Below are positions 10,901 to 21,310 of a stretch of 64,000 bases of DNA, one piece after another. The stretch's first letter is position 1. The number at the start of each line of letters is the position of its first letter. Under the pieces are notes generated by a model that had not been told where the DNA came from, made no database searches, and saw only the letters and a program-made list of their open reading frames with translations. The DNA comes from Eublepharis macularius (lineage: Eukaryota; Chordata; Lepidosauria; Squamata; Eublepharidae), in NCBI RefSeq assembly GCF_028583425.1, contig NC_072790.1:159458397-159522396 (forward strand). The letters are read 5' to 3'. Both the position numbers and the translations under genes were made by a program.

Positions 10901-13900
10901 TCCATTGAATAAGCCTGAAATCCAGATAACAAAATTCTGTTCAGGCCTAAGGCTCCTGCGAAAACACATTGTTTCCTAAGCTTGTATTAGGCATCTGTCA
11001 GATACACAAATTAAAATAATTACACATTGAGAAGGCAGTGAAAATATTTTAACTAATACTTAGTTATTATGTTGCTGGTGGCAGCCTGCAAAACTGTCAG
11101 GGACAGCAGAATAACATTCCTGCCCATTTGTTCCTGCATAACTCTTTCAGTACCAGAGTCATGTAACATCAGTTTGTGATAATCCAACCTGCACATTAAG
11201 GGTTGGGGAATACCAAAGAGGTGGCTTGCTGCTAATATTGGAGAACAGCTACCCGACCTTTGTTACATCTATATACCAATTTGGAAAGATAAATGAATGG
11301 ACCAAGGACAATATTTGTAGTACAGTAGAAAGACAAACAAATGCAACATTGAAGGAAAAATCTCTCTAATCTACCAAAAACAGGGATTTGCTCAGGAATA
11401 TTCTTGATGTGGAGTGATTACTTAACACAAGTGGTGACAGATAGCTCTATGCACTTATCTTCATTCTATAACCTGCAGCAAATGATTACTTCTGTTAGAG
11501 GAAACACCATGAAGGTGTGGAAGAGATGAAAGCATACTGCCTTCAGCAGCAATCTAGTTTAATGTCTGGATCAGTGTTTGAGTTGTGGTAGATAATGTTT
11601 TCATTGCTGTAGCTATTGCTGTTTGTATGCTGAAATGATTAAAAGTTTAATTTAGTAGTGCTACATGCGTGACATTTTAACAGGGTCCTTGTCTTCATGA
11701 TGGAACCTGGAAGTCAGCTGTTTATGGACTTGCAGATCAAGACAATCTGAAGAAAATTAGAAGGCAAATAGGACACAAATCCCTTCCAGTCATTGGAGCC
11801 AAATTGAAGAGAAGGTATAAGAAATTTGTTTGAATTATTGCATTTACTTTTTAATATTTACATAACTCATAATGTGTTTCCAGTCGGAATTGCAGGGTAA
11901 AGGAACTTGTAGCTGCCTTAAATGTATAATAAAATGAGCTGATTTTCCAAAGTTTTTCCTAAAAGGAAAATAGAGCAGGAATTAATTTCTTTATAAAGAT
12001 GCTTGTATTTGAAAAGACAATACATAACTAGTGTCTTGGCTCAAAGTCTTCGCTGAACTTTGTTTTTAATTGTTTTTGCTTTTGTTGGCAGAGGTGCAGT
12101 GTTTTACAGTAATGAACTCTCTCAGTATTCCATTCCATTCATGGGGTCAGATGCCTCTGTTGTAAAAAGAACTCAGCGTTATTTGCACACACATTCCCAG
12201 GAGACTCCTGTAAGTTTACTTAAGCATTCATAAGATTAGTTTTTGTACTGTTCACAACAAAATAGTATCTTATATGCAGTATGTATCAGGGTTTTCCAGT
12301 ATTATACCACATTTATGAAGGTCTGGAAGTTTTCATTTTTTTTTTTATAGAATGTTATGCCCACTGTACCACTTGAGTGGAAATGTGCTCACATAACTTT
12401 TTAAAATGACAAAGTACCAGTGAGCAGCAAGCAGCAATGTCTGTCTTATTCCTGCTGCATGCGGCAGTGCCCTGGTATTTCTTTTGCACTCTCTCTCCCC
12501 CTTTTAAAAAGCTAATCATTTCTTTGCAAGCTGAGCCTTCACAGCAGGACAGCTCCTGTCAGTTTTTTTTTTAAAGCAGCAATTGTCTTAGCAGTTGGAT
12601 CTATTAGCAGTACTGATGCTGGATCTCTGCTATTGCAAGTATTGCACTAAATGGTATAGCTTACTTCCACATCCAGAACTGCTCTTACAGTGTTTATAAT
12701 GAAAGGTGGTAGTCATATAGTGTTGGGCTCTGATATATACAGTCCTCATTTGTAGTTAGGCAGGGCTCAGTTCTCAATGAATTATTGTTGAGATTTGTAT
12801 TACAGAATAATACCCATATGCAGTCTTGGATACAATTAACTATGCCATTTTTCTCCTCCACTTAGGTGCAGTACGCTGCCTACGCAACTGTGGGAGGCAT
12901 TGGATCTGTCATTAAATTGATGTTTGCTGGACTTCTATTTTTAATTCTTGTTAAGTTCAACTTTGGAAGAAAGCTTCTGATAAAAGTAGGTTTTATAATA
13001 ATAATAACATTCGATTTATATACCGCCCTTCAGGACAACTTAATGCCCACTCAGAGCGGTTTACAAAGTGTTATTATTACCCCACAACAATCACCCTGTG
13101 AGGTGGGTGGGGCTAAGAGAGCTCAAGAGAACTGTGACTCGCCCAAGGTCACCCAGCTGGCTTTGTGGAGGAGTGGGGAATCAAACCCGGCTCTCCAGAT
13201 TAGAGTCCCGTGCTCTTAACCACTACACCAAACTGGCTTATTTTAAATACACTGAAGTTTGATATTCTTATCTACGTTCCTGAAACTTACTGTGGATCTT
13301 CTTATTTCAGTATCCTGAGTTTTTCTCTGGTGGACATTTTACAAAGGAAGGGCCAACAGAAAAACAGGTAATAGTACTTTCATTTATTGTTGATAATGTT
13401 TTTTCATGTGATGGGTTTCTGTAAAGTAATAATTAAACAATGGTTAGTTCTCTCCCACTCCCCTTAAAAATGCAAATATTGCAGAGTGCTGGAGATGTGG
13501 CTGCATACCTGTTTTTGTTTTGTTTTTTAAATACATGACGAGAAAGTATCTATTTGTTATTGATTTCTTGGTAGAAGTTTATATCAAGATAAGTTTAGTG
13601 CTGGAAACAGAACTGAGGGATTTCAGATATGAAAGAATAGTTAAGATATATCCCAATTCTGTGGATTTTCAAATTCAGCCTTCAAGAGATGGTTCCTACA
13701 GGCCTGCCTCATGGCCAAGCAACTGATCTATAGTTCTCAAAATGCAAATATCCCACTCAGCCCACACATCTGGATTTAATTACTCTGTTTGTCTACAAAT
13801 TAGTCTATTATTCCATTTATGGTGATCGCTTAGAAAGATATCTGAACAGCCTGCATGGAGACATTTACATTTGTAAAAGTTTGTTTTTGTACTTTGATGA

Positions 13901-16900
13901 TTTGGTGAATCCCTGCCATCAGATGTCAAAAATAAAGTTTTATAATGGTTGAAACTGTTGAGAAAGGACAGCCCCCCCAGACATTTTATCCGCTCAGAAC
14001 TGCCTTGTAATGAGCAAGAACAACAACAACAACTCCTATGAAAATGGCAAGCATCATACATACAGGTTTTTTTAATATTTATTTATACAGCCTAGTATTG
14101 GTGTGGAAAGGAGAATGCGTGAGGAATGTAGGGGAGAGAGTTTCAGGTTGAATGGTCTGACTGAAATGGATGGTGTCCTCGGGTTGTGAAAGCTACCACA
14201 TGCAACTCAGACCCTTGAAATTTTTTCACATAGGAGTCATTTTTCATCCCTTTCAGTCTCAAAGTGAAATGATAACCTACAACCAGTGATTCTTTCACTT
14301 CAGAAACAGACATATGAATTGCATTGTAATTCAATGATCTAAGAAATAATACGATCCTAATGTAAATGGTATTATTCCCAATGTCTAATACAATTTATTT
14401 CATGTGTTTAATATTGTAGATGGAAGGGTCATCTTTTGAAATGACCTTCTTTGGACAGGGATACAGTGTAGGACAAGATCCACAACAGGGCAAACCAAAT
14501 GCAAAAATCTGCACCCAAGTGAAAGGACCAGGTAGAGTATAACCACATTGTAGCATGCTTAATTATATGAAACAGTGTACCTGATTTCAGTAGGTTTAGA
14601 CTGGTGTAACTCTGCTTAGGATTGCACTGTTAATGTAGTAATAGATCAAGAGTATAGTAATCTGTATAAAGAGTCAGTGCATTAGATATTAAGGTGTGGA
14701 AAGGGGCACTGGTGTACAGTAGTGGTTAAGTAATTGAGCTGCAATATAGCACTTCACTGGTTCTAATCACACTACTGTCATGACCTCACCAGGTGGCATT
14801 GGGTAAGCCGTTGTTCTCAGCTCCAGGCCCCCAGTCGTACTGTGAAGATAATGCTGACTTTTTCACCACTCTAGGTGGGCACTGGAAGAGTGGTATATAA
14901 ATGAACTATTATATAATTTTTGCTTACATATAAGATGTATATTGATCAGTACATTCCGTCACACACAAGTATGGCATTTTGCTGGGGTATTTCCATGGCG
15001 GAACGTCAAATTTAATTAAAGTGAGCCTCATTTGCTATAAATAATTCCAGGGTTGTTTTTTTTTACTAACATTTCTAATTATAAAAAAAATACTGCCAAA
15101 TGGTTTAAAGTGTTTGGCTTCTTGCTTCTGGGGTTATGAATGAGCTGTGGATTTGTACATTTTGTCCTCCCCTCTCATGTTATTTTTTTTCTCTGTATAC
15201 CGTATTCAGTGCCAACCATAGTTTTTCAGATGGATGAAGTGGCCATAGTTTCTCAGATGGATGTGGTTTGCATTAAACATGAAAATAAGAGGATTGAGCA
15301 TGTTGGTTTATCATAGAATTGGAAGGGGCCCTACAGACTATCTAGTGCAACCCCCTGCCCATTGCAGGAACAGCCTAAAGCATCCTTGACAAGTATTTGT
15401 CCAGCTGCTCCTTGAAGACTGCCAATGACAGGGAACGCACCACATCCCTAGGCAACCAATCTCACTTAACTTTATGGTGGGTGTTGAATAGAGATGGTCA
15501 CGAACTGGGAAAATGGCGGTTCCTGCTGGTTTGTGGTTCATCGCAGTTCAGGAACCATGAACTTTCACAAACTTGCCCTAGTTTGCAGTTTGTCACTTTT
15601 GGAGGCCCAAAAATGGCCCCCTTCACAGTCAGAGATGCCAAACTCACACGGAGTCTTGAGCAGGCTCTCTTCCAGCCACCCTCCAAGTTTGGTGAAGAGT
15701 GCATTTCAGATGTCCAAGTTATAGACCCTCAAAGCGGGTGCCCCCAGGAAAGTTCCAAGGAAATGCCAATTGGCTTGCATTGGCTCTATTGGAACACATT
15801 ACAGGCAACACCAAAAAGTTACAGGATGGAGTCAGAGAATCTTCCTCTGAGAATGGAATAACAACCCCCAGGTGTGGGTTCTTCTGACAGTGGCCACCTC
15901 TTCCTCGCAGGCCTCCTTCCTTCAGAGACCACGGGCTCCTGAGGTGGAGGTGGCCAACTGGTGATGTGGGTTCCTCTGACAGTGGGTGCCCCCTTGTCAT
16001 GTGCCCAGGAGGCGGTTACACACATCCCTTCCTCCCCCCCGGGGGTGATGGGCTCCTGGGGATGGAGGGGGACACCTGGATGAGATGGGTTTTGTCACTG
16101 GCTGCCCCCTCCTTATGGGCCCGGGAGGCGGTCAACGGACTGCCTCCCTTCCTTCCCCTGGAACCCACTTCACTGACAAGTCGGCTGCCAGGGAGGCTTT
16201 CCCCACGCCTGGAGAAAGAGACTCCAATCCCCGTTGCAGGGTGTGCGTTCGCACCATGCAAGGAAGCCAGCAATGGCCACCATCAGAGGAACCCACCTCA
16301 CCGATGGGATGGCCGCCAGCCAGGGAGGCCTACTTCACCCCTGGGGAAGGAGACTCCAACCCCCCTTGCGGGGAGTGTGTTTGCACAGTGCAAGGAAGCC
16401 AGCAATGGCCACCACCAGAGGAACCCACCTCACCGATGGGATGGCCGCCAGCAAGGGAGGCCTTCCTCATCCCTGGGGAAGGAAACTCCAATCCCCCTTG
16501 CGGGGAGGGGTGCATGTGCACCATGCAAGGAAGCCAGAAAGGCAGTTCCAGTTTCTTTTGTGGGGGACCACCTCCCCCGAGGAACATGATGGAGACAAAA
16601 AGACGTCCAGTGGCAAAACCCACCTCATCGATAGCATGCCCTCAATGGAACAAAACAAATGCCTTCCCCACCATCGGTGAAGGCGATTCAAGGTCGCCTT
16701 CCAGGGAAGCCGCTTCCTCCCTGGGAATGTGATGGAGACAAAAGGCCGTCCCACCTACAGAGGAGTTGTGGACACTGGCATGATCAACCTTACCAATGGG
16801 GTGCCTGCAACGGGACTGAATGGATGCCTTCCCCACTGTCGGGGAAGATGATTTGAATTCCTCCTCCGAGGTGGGCTGCCTCCCCCCCCTCCAGGGAACT

Positions 16901-19900
16901 TAATGGTCCCTGAGGCTGGCAGCGGCCCAGAGAATGGGGTGGGATCAGAGCCTTAACCCATCACCTAGGTTAGGGCTCTGAACAGGTGCTCTTAACAAGA
17001 ATGATACTGTAAATAAATGACAGTATTCTGTGAGACCTCAGGTGAGGAACCCACAATGCTTGACCTCAGAGTCTGGCAGTGGCACCGAGACTGGGGAGGG
17101 GTCATACCCTGGTGGTCTACAAGGAATTTTGGGTGGCCCAGGACCTGACGGTAGGCGACTGAGTCTAGCAGTGGCACAGAGACGGGGTGGTTCAGAGCCC
17201 TGATATCTCCCCAAGGTCCAGGGAGGGGTAGACCAGCAGAGGGAGGTTGACCTTTATGAAGGCCAATTGATCCACCAGGGTTGTTTCTAGGCATCAGCGG
17301 CAGGGACAGAGGATGTGTCCCAGGTGGGAGAATACCCGCTTGCTCTGGACACTGGGTGGGGGGGGCAGGAGTGGATGTTCACAGTAGCAAACGACAGGTC
17401 CAGCCAGATGATAGCTTTGCATGTCCAATACTCCAGGGAATTGGAGTCGGGGGGCTTGGCAAGGTACTCTCACATCATCACGCCTGCCAAGTCCTCCACA
17501 GAGGCATGGCTGGCCTCCCTGATGCCACCAACCTCCCAGCTCACCACCGAGGACCAGTAGGGGGGGATCCCTGTTGTGTGGGCTCTCTTGATCTGGGGCG
17601 TTAGGCTGCAGATCGTTGAGAGCCTCCTCCACCTCTTCCATGCCCTCTTTCCTCCAGCCACATGCAACCTGCACACCCCTCTGTGGAGGTCCTTCTTCCA
17701 TTGCTGGAGCTCAGCGTTACCCATGGTGATGCTACCCTTTATATGGGGGTCGCAGATGCAGGCCAGTCTGTACACCCCCCTTGGCAGAGAGGATGCAAGC
17801 AGGTGGCCACGTCTGCCTGCAACCTTCGCATCAAGTCCCTGACCCAGGGGAGAAGAGCTTCCCCCTGCTCCAGTTCTTTGGCCACTGCCTGGTCCAGCCC
17901 GTGGATCAGGGGAATGATCCACACAGGTTGGTGGTGTCCTGAAACAGCTTCAGGACACAAACCATTTGGGAGAGGGCTAGCCAGTTTGTGGAGCTGATGC
18001 TGAGCTCCTATCCCCCCCTGCAGAATGGGCACCAAGGACATGATATCCTGCACTACAATTTTTTGCACTAGCAGACGAGCTATCATCAGGTAGGTGGAGT
18101 GCCAACAGGTGGCCATGTCCTGGAAGAGCTAGTGCTCAGGATCTCCCCCTCCCCCTGCCTCTCATGCAGCTGGCAGGAAGACTTAATGCTGCAGGAAAAG
18201 TGGGCAGCCAGATGCCAGCAGCTGTCCAACAAGGTGTGCCATGTCCAACGTTCCCTGGTCCCAGGTGAGCTTGATGGTGCTACCCAGCCCAAGAGCATTC
18301 CTCATGGTCAGGTGCAGCTTATGCACCAGGCAGACAATGCTCTCAAGGGACGCCTCATTCAGGGCTGGCACCATGTTTCTACCTTCATCCGTGACCATGT
18401 AGCCATGGACGACAACACCCGCAAGCACCCACTCCCTCAGTCTAGCCTTGATCATGGTGGCAAATGTTCTTCCCCATGTGATCTGCATCCATTCCCTCAT
18501 GCCTGGAGCCAGGGTAGATAAAAATTAATGGTTTTTTTTAAACAAATCAAAAAAATTGGATTTTTTTTATTTAAATCGGATTTTTTTTATTTAAATCGGA
18601 TTTTTTAAAATAAAATGCTTTTTGAGGAAAATATATTACCATCCAAAGGTTATTCCATCATGAAATAAAGATTAGTTTTTAATTATGTAGAATAAGGCTG
18701 TATATGTTTAATTTTTTTGGTAAATAAATTCCATTAATCCATTCACAATGTCATGCTCTTCCAGAGGTTTTTGTAAGATTATTGAGCAGTTTCTCTGCCT
18801 ACAAGATATTATCACAGATGCTTGGTTTTGCAGTTCTCAAAACTGAATTTGTGTCAGCTCAGCAGAGATCACATGCCTCTTCTTCACAGCAAAAATGTTA
18901 TAACATGAACAGAGTTGAGAAAAAGATCTTAATCCTGTTGTTCTACAAACCTATGAAGACAGAATCAACAGTTTCAAGAAGTTCAATGAATAGAAACAAT
19001 ATTTTTCTGATTGTTTGGAGTGGAATAGATCTGCACAAGAAGAAACTAAGTGTGAGGAGGGAGGGGCAAGCAGTACAAAATGAAAGTGAAACTTTTTGAG
19101 CACAATCCTGCACAAGTCTTTGGATCTTTTGTGTGTATGACCTGAGGTTTATCACATTCTTTCCTTGGAGGAAAAAACCTATAATGGCAGCAGGCCGTAA
19201 AAGAGACCCAGTTTGGGAATACTTTAATGAAGTTCCTTTACCTATCGGTAAGGCAGGCATCTACTTGCATATTAAAGTTATACCAGCAAGAATTAGTCTT
19301 TATGTAGAAAACTATAATTTAAATCAAGCCTTAATGACTAGTGATTTAAATCGTGATTTAAATCAGTTTGATTTAAATCAAATCCACCCTGCCTGGAGCA
19401 GAACCGCTCTGTAGCCTGACGCGAGGGCTGTCCCCTCCTCCCGGGGCCCTGATTTGCGCCTGGTACTCCAGAGGTCCTCTGGTTGCCACCAGTGGGCAGT
19501 GAGGGCAAGGTAGCCATGCTGATGGCTGCTCCAGAGATCTGCTGTGAAATGCATAGTCTGCCCTTTTGCATACGACAGCTGTTTCCTGACCAGCTCTGCC
19601 ACACAGTGGTAGATGGCGGGCAAGAATCGTTGTCCAACAGTCCGCCGCAAGGGCATATTAAACCAGGGGGTGAAATGATGCAGTAGCCGCCGAAAGCTCA
19701 CATCCTCCACCACGGACAAAGGTAGTCCATCCAGGGCAATCATCTCAGCCACCACGCAAATGCCTGCTTCCTGAGCCCTCCCTCTGTTTCTTTTGCTTGG
19801 CACAGCCAACCCCAAGGGAACAACCTCCTGAAGGGTAGCCTGCCTGGAAATTCTTCTTCCACCCACAGCACTCTCAGTGCAAGACTTCCTCAGGGTGGAC

Positions 19901-21196
19901 TCCTGTTCCCCTTCTCTCTACTCAGAAGCCCTCTTCGTCCCCCCACTGGATGGTTCTAGTTGCTCTAGAGCCCTCAGCCAAGGAACCCACTAGGCTTGGC
20001 CCCAGAGCCTGGCATCTGGCGTTCATTGGTGTTCCCAGGGTGGTAGAAGGTCTGTAGATGCCCATCCCCTCCGTTGGCTAGGGAATAGATAGATTGGTGC
20101 CATGCTGTCTGGATTCATGAACTGAATACGACCTGAACAAACCACCCTAAATGTCATCGCGGTTCGTCAAAAACACACTCCCATGAACCGCTGGTTCACA
20201 ATCCAAGAGACAGCTCAGTTCGTGCTGAACTTTGGTTCGTATTTCAGTTCGTGTCCATCTCTAGTCTTCACCAGCTATGGCTTTAAAGGATCATTTGAAT
20301 TATCTGTATTCAAATTTGCTCGTGTGTATCTGCTAATATTTGGTATCATCTGTACTTCCTTTTAAGTATATTAAAGTATTATAGAAATATGCCCCTTCAT
20401 GAGCAACTGAAACCTATTATCAGATAAAGACATAATAGAAAACATGACATTTTATTATTCTGCTCCTCTTTTCCAAGAGAATATTACTGTGAAACAGAAA
20501 CTTGCTGGTTATAGTGAAGAAATGTTTATGGCAGTCACAGTATCGTTACATATTTGTAAGGATGTGTGCTCCTATGGCAGGCTTATTATTCTTAAGTCCT
20601 AACTATAGTGTATGGCCTCAAACAACTCTTGGAAAAAAGAGTTGGAGAGTGGTATGACGTTGGTAAGAGACAGGTATGAAATTAAAAGGAGACAGAATTC
20701 TGATGGTAACTGCACAGAGTGGCTAAAACAGCTTGGGTGGCAGACTTTATATAAATGAAAAGGACATTTACATAAAGTTCAGAATTGAGGTGTTGTTGGG
20801 AGATGCTTTATGTAATACTTTTACCCTAGTCTTGAATGCAAAATAAAAATAATGATCATATAATTAAGGGGGATGCTTTGTTTTGTTATCTTGTAGAGGC
20901 TGGTTATGTTGCTACACCTGTAGCCATGGTTCAGGCAGCTGTGGTACTTCTAAAGGAGAAGAGTTCTCTTCCTAAAGAGTGAGTCTTAATGTCCTTAGTG
21001 TGAAATATCTCTAGTTTTTATCTAGACTGTTTGAGCTACAGATTAAGGCCAGACTTAACATTAATGACAAATGTATGGCTGTTTTTACAGAGGTGGTGTC
21101 TATACTCCTGGAGCCGCATTCAGCAAAACAAAGCTTATTGACAGACTTAACAAGCATGGAATTGAATTCTCTGTTATTAGCAAGCCTGAAGTGTGA
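4920..21196 (+). CDS. SCCPDH: SCCPDH copy A, ten 3' coding exons (partial gene)
   Basis: Saccharopine dehydrogenase-like oxidoreductase, a member of the saccharopine dehydrogenase family with a Rossmann-type NAD(P)-binding N-terminus; in vertebrates it is found on lipid droplets and membranes and its substrate is not firmly known. Coding exons: 4920-4995, 5755-5884, 8618-8667, 11684-11814, 12092-12209, 12866-12985, 13311-13367, 14420-14531, 20897-20978, 21091-21196. All have AG/GT borders and matching phases, and together they give 326 residues ending in a TGA at 21194-21196. Recognisable landmarks are the [17 protein letters not shown] segment, [35 protein letters not shown], a hydrophobic stretch around [15 protein letters not shown] (possible membrane or droplet anchor), [17 protein letters not shown] and [19 protein letters not shown]. 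The conserved family motif GFDS is GFGS here. Upstream exons lie outside the window. A paralogue starts at 63925. Confidence 0.95.
5755..5884 (+). CDS. SCCPDH: SCCPDH-A exon with the GFGSIPAD motif
   Basis: Acceptor TTTTTTAG and donor GTGACT. It encodes 43 residues plus one base, including [23 protein letters not shown]. The second glycine of GFGS replaces the aspartate that I expect at this place in the family. Confidence 0.95.
6388..8130 (-). mobile_element. CR1 LINE fragment, 3' end to RT, with a nested insert
   Basis: The lower end carries the typical CR1 3' region, 'catctagtccaaccctctgtacagtgcagg'-like text. Going up there are fragments of the RT. On the minus strand the frame 7320-7859 contains [13 protein letters not shown] followed by [16 protein letters not shown], characteristic of CR1 RT and thumb. 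The piece 7202-7550 does not belong to CR1 and interrupts it. The copy is old, with several frameshifts, and lies in an SCCPDH-A intron. Confidence 0.88.
7202..7550. mobile_element. Short non-autonomous DNA-transposon-like insert in CR1
   Basis: The insert starts with CTAGGGGTGTGCGATTCAGG and ends in AT-rich 'aacatttaaatattttaaa' sequence. It interrupts the CR1 reading frame. A related start, TAGGGGGTGTGCACAGG, occurs at 35516. It also contains two copies of an imperfect 'aagccctgggaagt.cc.gttc..tgc' unit about 120 bases apart. No coding capacity; the class is uncertain (hAT-like by guess). Confidence 0.45.
8618..8667 (+). CDS. SCCPDH: SCCPDH-A 50-bp exon
   Basis: Short exon between CTTAAAG and GTTGGT. 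It encodes [17 protein letters not shown] when joined to the preceding base. The phase fits both neighbours. Confidence 0.92.
8815..9000 (+). repeat. tRNA-derived SINE, diverged copy
   Basis: A tRNA-like head (GTGGTTAAGTAGTTTGACTG as A-box region, GGTTCAAATCCCAC as B-box) is followed by a body 'ggtggccttgagtaagccact..tctcagcccc' shared with the other SINEs in this window. Diverged and without a clear target-site duplication. Confidence 0.7.
9198..9257. repeat. 30-bp tandem duplication
   Basis: Two perfect copies of a 30-base unit beginning ATGATAGGATGTCTTTAAAC lie head to tail. The duplication falls inside or at the edge of a LINE remnant. Confidence 0.9.
9258..10720 (-). mobile_element. Non-LTR retrotransposon remnant (endonuclease and RT pieces)
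   Basis: On the minus strand a decayed frame around 10560-10660 reads [12 protein letters not shown], the D-N motif of an APE-type endonuclease. Further on, 10214-10420 holds [16 protein letters not shown], the typical end of this domain. Near 9280-9370 the frame reads [23 protein letters not shown], matching the early RT palm region. The family is not CR1 or L1 as judged from these words; L2-, RTE- or R4-like clades are possible. A SINE at 9428-9662 is nested in it. Confidence 0.65.
9428..9662 (+). repeat. tRNA-derived SINE, well preserved
   Basis: The head has an A-box-like TGGTGTAGTGGTTAAGAG and a B-box GGGTTTGATTCCCC. The body continues with 'agctgggtgaccttgggctagtcac' and the tail 'ctgaaggcggtatataaatc' before an ATT-rich end. 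Two further copies are at 12994-13237 and 59964-60216. It is nested in a LINE remnant. Confidence 0.9.
10721..11683. other. Unannotated intron sequence
   Basis: No long open frame, repeat family or conserved exon is recognisable. One short direct duplication 'taaacatttattaag(a/g)agcct' occurs near 10739-10780. Confidence 0.5.
11684..11814 (+). CDS. SCCPDH: SCCPDH-A exon
   Basis: Acceptor TTTTAACAG, donor GTATAA. It encodes the [17 protein letters not shown] region and ends in KLKRR, with two bases left over for the next exon. Confidence 0.94.
12092..12209 (+). CDS. SCCPDH: SCCPDH-A exon
   Basis: Acceptor TTGGCAG, donor GTAAGT. It encodes 39 residues including [20 protein letters not shown]. 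Confidence 0.95.
12866..12985 (+). CDS. SCCPDH: SCCPDH-A exon with hydrophobic segment
   Basis: Exactly 40 codons (phase 0 at both ends), acceptor CCACTTAG, donor GTAGGT. It contains the hydrophobic run around [17 protein letters not shown] begins about ten bases after the donor. Confidence 0.95.
12994..13237 (-). repeat. tRNA-derived SINE, about 10 bp from an SCCPDH-A splice donor
   Basis: Inverted copy of the SINE at 9428-9662: the tail 'gatttatataccgcccttcaggac' comes first and the A-box 'ctcttaaccactacacca' last. It begins directly after the donor GTAGGT of the exon ending at 12985, behind an ATA/AAT-rich target. The exon and donor are intact. Confidence 0.9.
13311..13367 (+). CDS. SCCPDH: SCCPDH-A 57-bp exon
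   Basis: Nineteen codons, YPEFFSGG through EKQ, with acceptor ATTTCAG and donor GTAATA. Phase 0 at both ends. Confidence 0.94.
13368..14419. other. Unannotated SCCPDH-A intron
   Basis: No repeat family recognised apart from a short CAA-rich tract near 14020. No additional exon is seen. Confidence 0.5.
14420..14531 (+). CDS. SCCPDH: SCCPDH-A exon
   Basis: Acceptor ATTGTAG, donor GTAGAG. It encodes [14 protein letters not shown] and KICTQVKGP, conserved in the C-terminal domain. Confidence 0.95.
14709..14916 (+). repeat. tRNA-derived SINE, diverged copy
   Basis: Starts 'ctggtgtacagtagtggttaag', with the B-box-like 'actggttctaatcacac', then 'ggtggcattgggtaagcc' and ends 'agtggtatataaatgaac'. 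The order matches the SINE at 9428-9662 but the sequence is more decayed. Confidence 0.75.
15313..15480 (-). mobile_element. CR1 LINE 3' fragment
   Basis: 'Atagaattggaaggggccctacagac' and 'tccttgaagactgccaatgacaggga' correspond to the standard CR1 3' region read in reverse. It is 3'-end only and ends where the hAT element begins. Confidence 0.75.
16190..16560. repeat. 133-bp minisatellite inside the hAT element
   Basis: About three units with a period near 132-133 bp; each contains 'ctggggaaggagactccaa', 'gcggggagtgtg', 'gcaaggaagccagcaatggcc' and 'aacccacctcaccgatggga'. The unit is not a multiple of three in every copy, so the long overlapping open frames across it are artefacts of the repeat. 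Confidence 0.85.
17294..19866 (-). pseudogene. hAT transposase, broken and interrupted
   Basis: In minus-strand order: an N-terminal part 19866-19392 with [14 protein letters not shown] and [19 protein letters not shown] (RNase H-like catalytic D region); then 18500-18183 with [15 protein letters not shown] (conserved C..H helix); then 18116-17739 with [14 protein letters not shown], equivalent to the TRWNST motif; and last a C-terminal dimerisation-like end around 17294-17480 with an LEYW word. Several frameshifts and an 882-bp inserted element break it. No functional protein can be made. Confidence 0.8.
18510..19391 (+). mobile_element. Nested non-autonomous hAT element with exact 8-bp TSD
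   Basis: Terminal sequences CAGGGTAGAT and ATCCACCCTG form the inverted ends, and the flanks are identical 8-bp copies CCTGGAGC at 18502-18509 and 19392-19399, the size expected for hAT. Both ends have ATTTAAATC sub-repeats. Inside, at 19183-19248, is the start of a BED-finger transposase exon ([20 protein letters not shown]) with a GT donor after ATCG, but no further transposase, so it is an internally deleted derivative. Confidence 0.88.
20897..20978 (+). CDS. SCCPDH: SCCPDH-A exon
   Basis: Acceptor CTTGTAG, donor GTGAGT. It encodes [19 protein letters not shown]. The intron before it, 14532-20896, is long because of the inserted hAT element. Confidence 0.95.
21091..21196 (+). CDS. SCCPDH: SCCPDH-A last coding exon
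   Basis: Acceptor TTTTTACAG. It encodes [15 protein letters not shown] through SKPEV and stops at TGA 21194-21196. The 3' UTR follows. Confidence 0.96.
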
Positions 21197-21310
21197 AATA
21201 AGATAAACATTCCAAAGAGACTGCATAACTACCCAGCCTCCATATGGTACTTGTATGCCAAAAAAAGTTTAGTTAAGAATGCTAAATTTAATAAAATATT
21301 TACAAAGTAA
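21197..21310 (+). other. SCCPDH: SCCPDH-A 3' UTR with polyadenylation signal
   Basis: An AATAAA hexamer lies at 21290-21295, about 95 bases after the stop, followed by an AT-rich stretch with TATGTCAATGTG downstream. This is a plausible first poly(A) site; another AATAAA occurs near 21963. Confidence 0.6.

Larger units (their letters stand above)
15489..20263 (-). mobile_element. hAT DNA transposon, degenerate, about 4.8 kb
   Basis: The ends are inverted copies of one another: TAGAGATGGTCACGAACTG at 15489 and the complement of TAGAGATGGACACGAACTG ending at 20263. The flanks show only a decayed 8-bp duplication. Minus-strand fragments of a hAT transposase lie between 17294 and 19866, and a 133-bp minisatellite sits at 16190-16560. 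A second hAT-type element at 18510-19391 is nested in the transposase. The element lies in the last long intron of SCCPDH-A. Related terminal sequence occurs at 53240-53320. Confidence 0.82.

Noticed and set aside
15966..16732. Overlapping open frames of 207 and 215 codons on + and others on -
   Set aside because: They cover the 133-bp minisatellite of the hAT element; proline/glycine-rich products in several frames at once indicate composition, not a gene.
18782..19099. 105-codon plus-strand frame in the nested hAT element
   Set aside because: It starts upstream of the BED exon in a different frame and has no domain; treated as non-coding part of the element.
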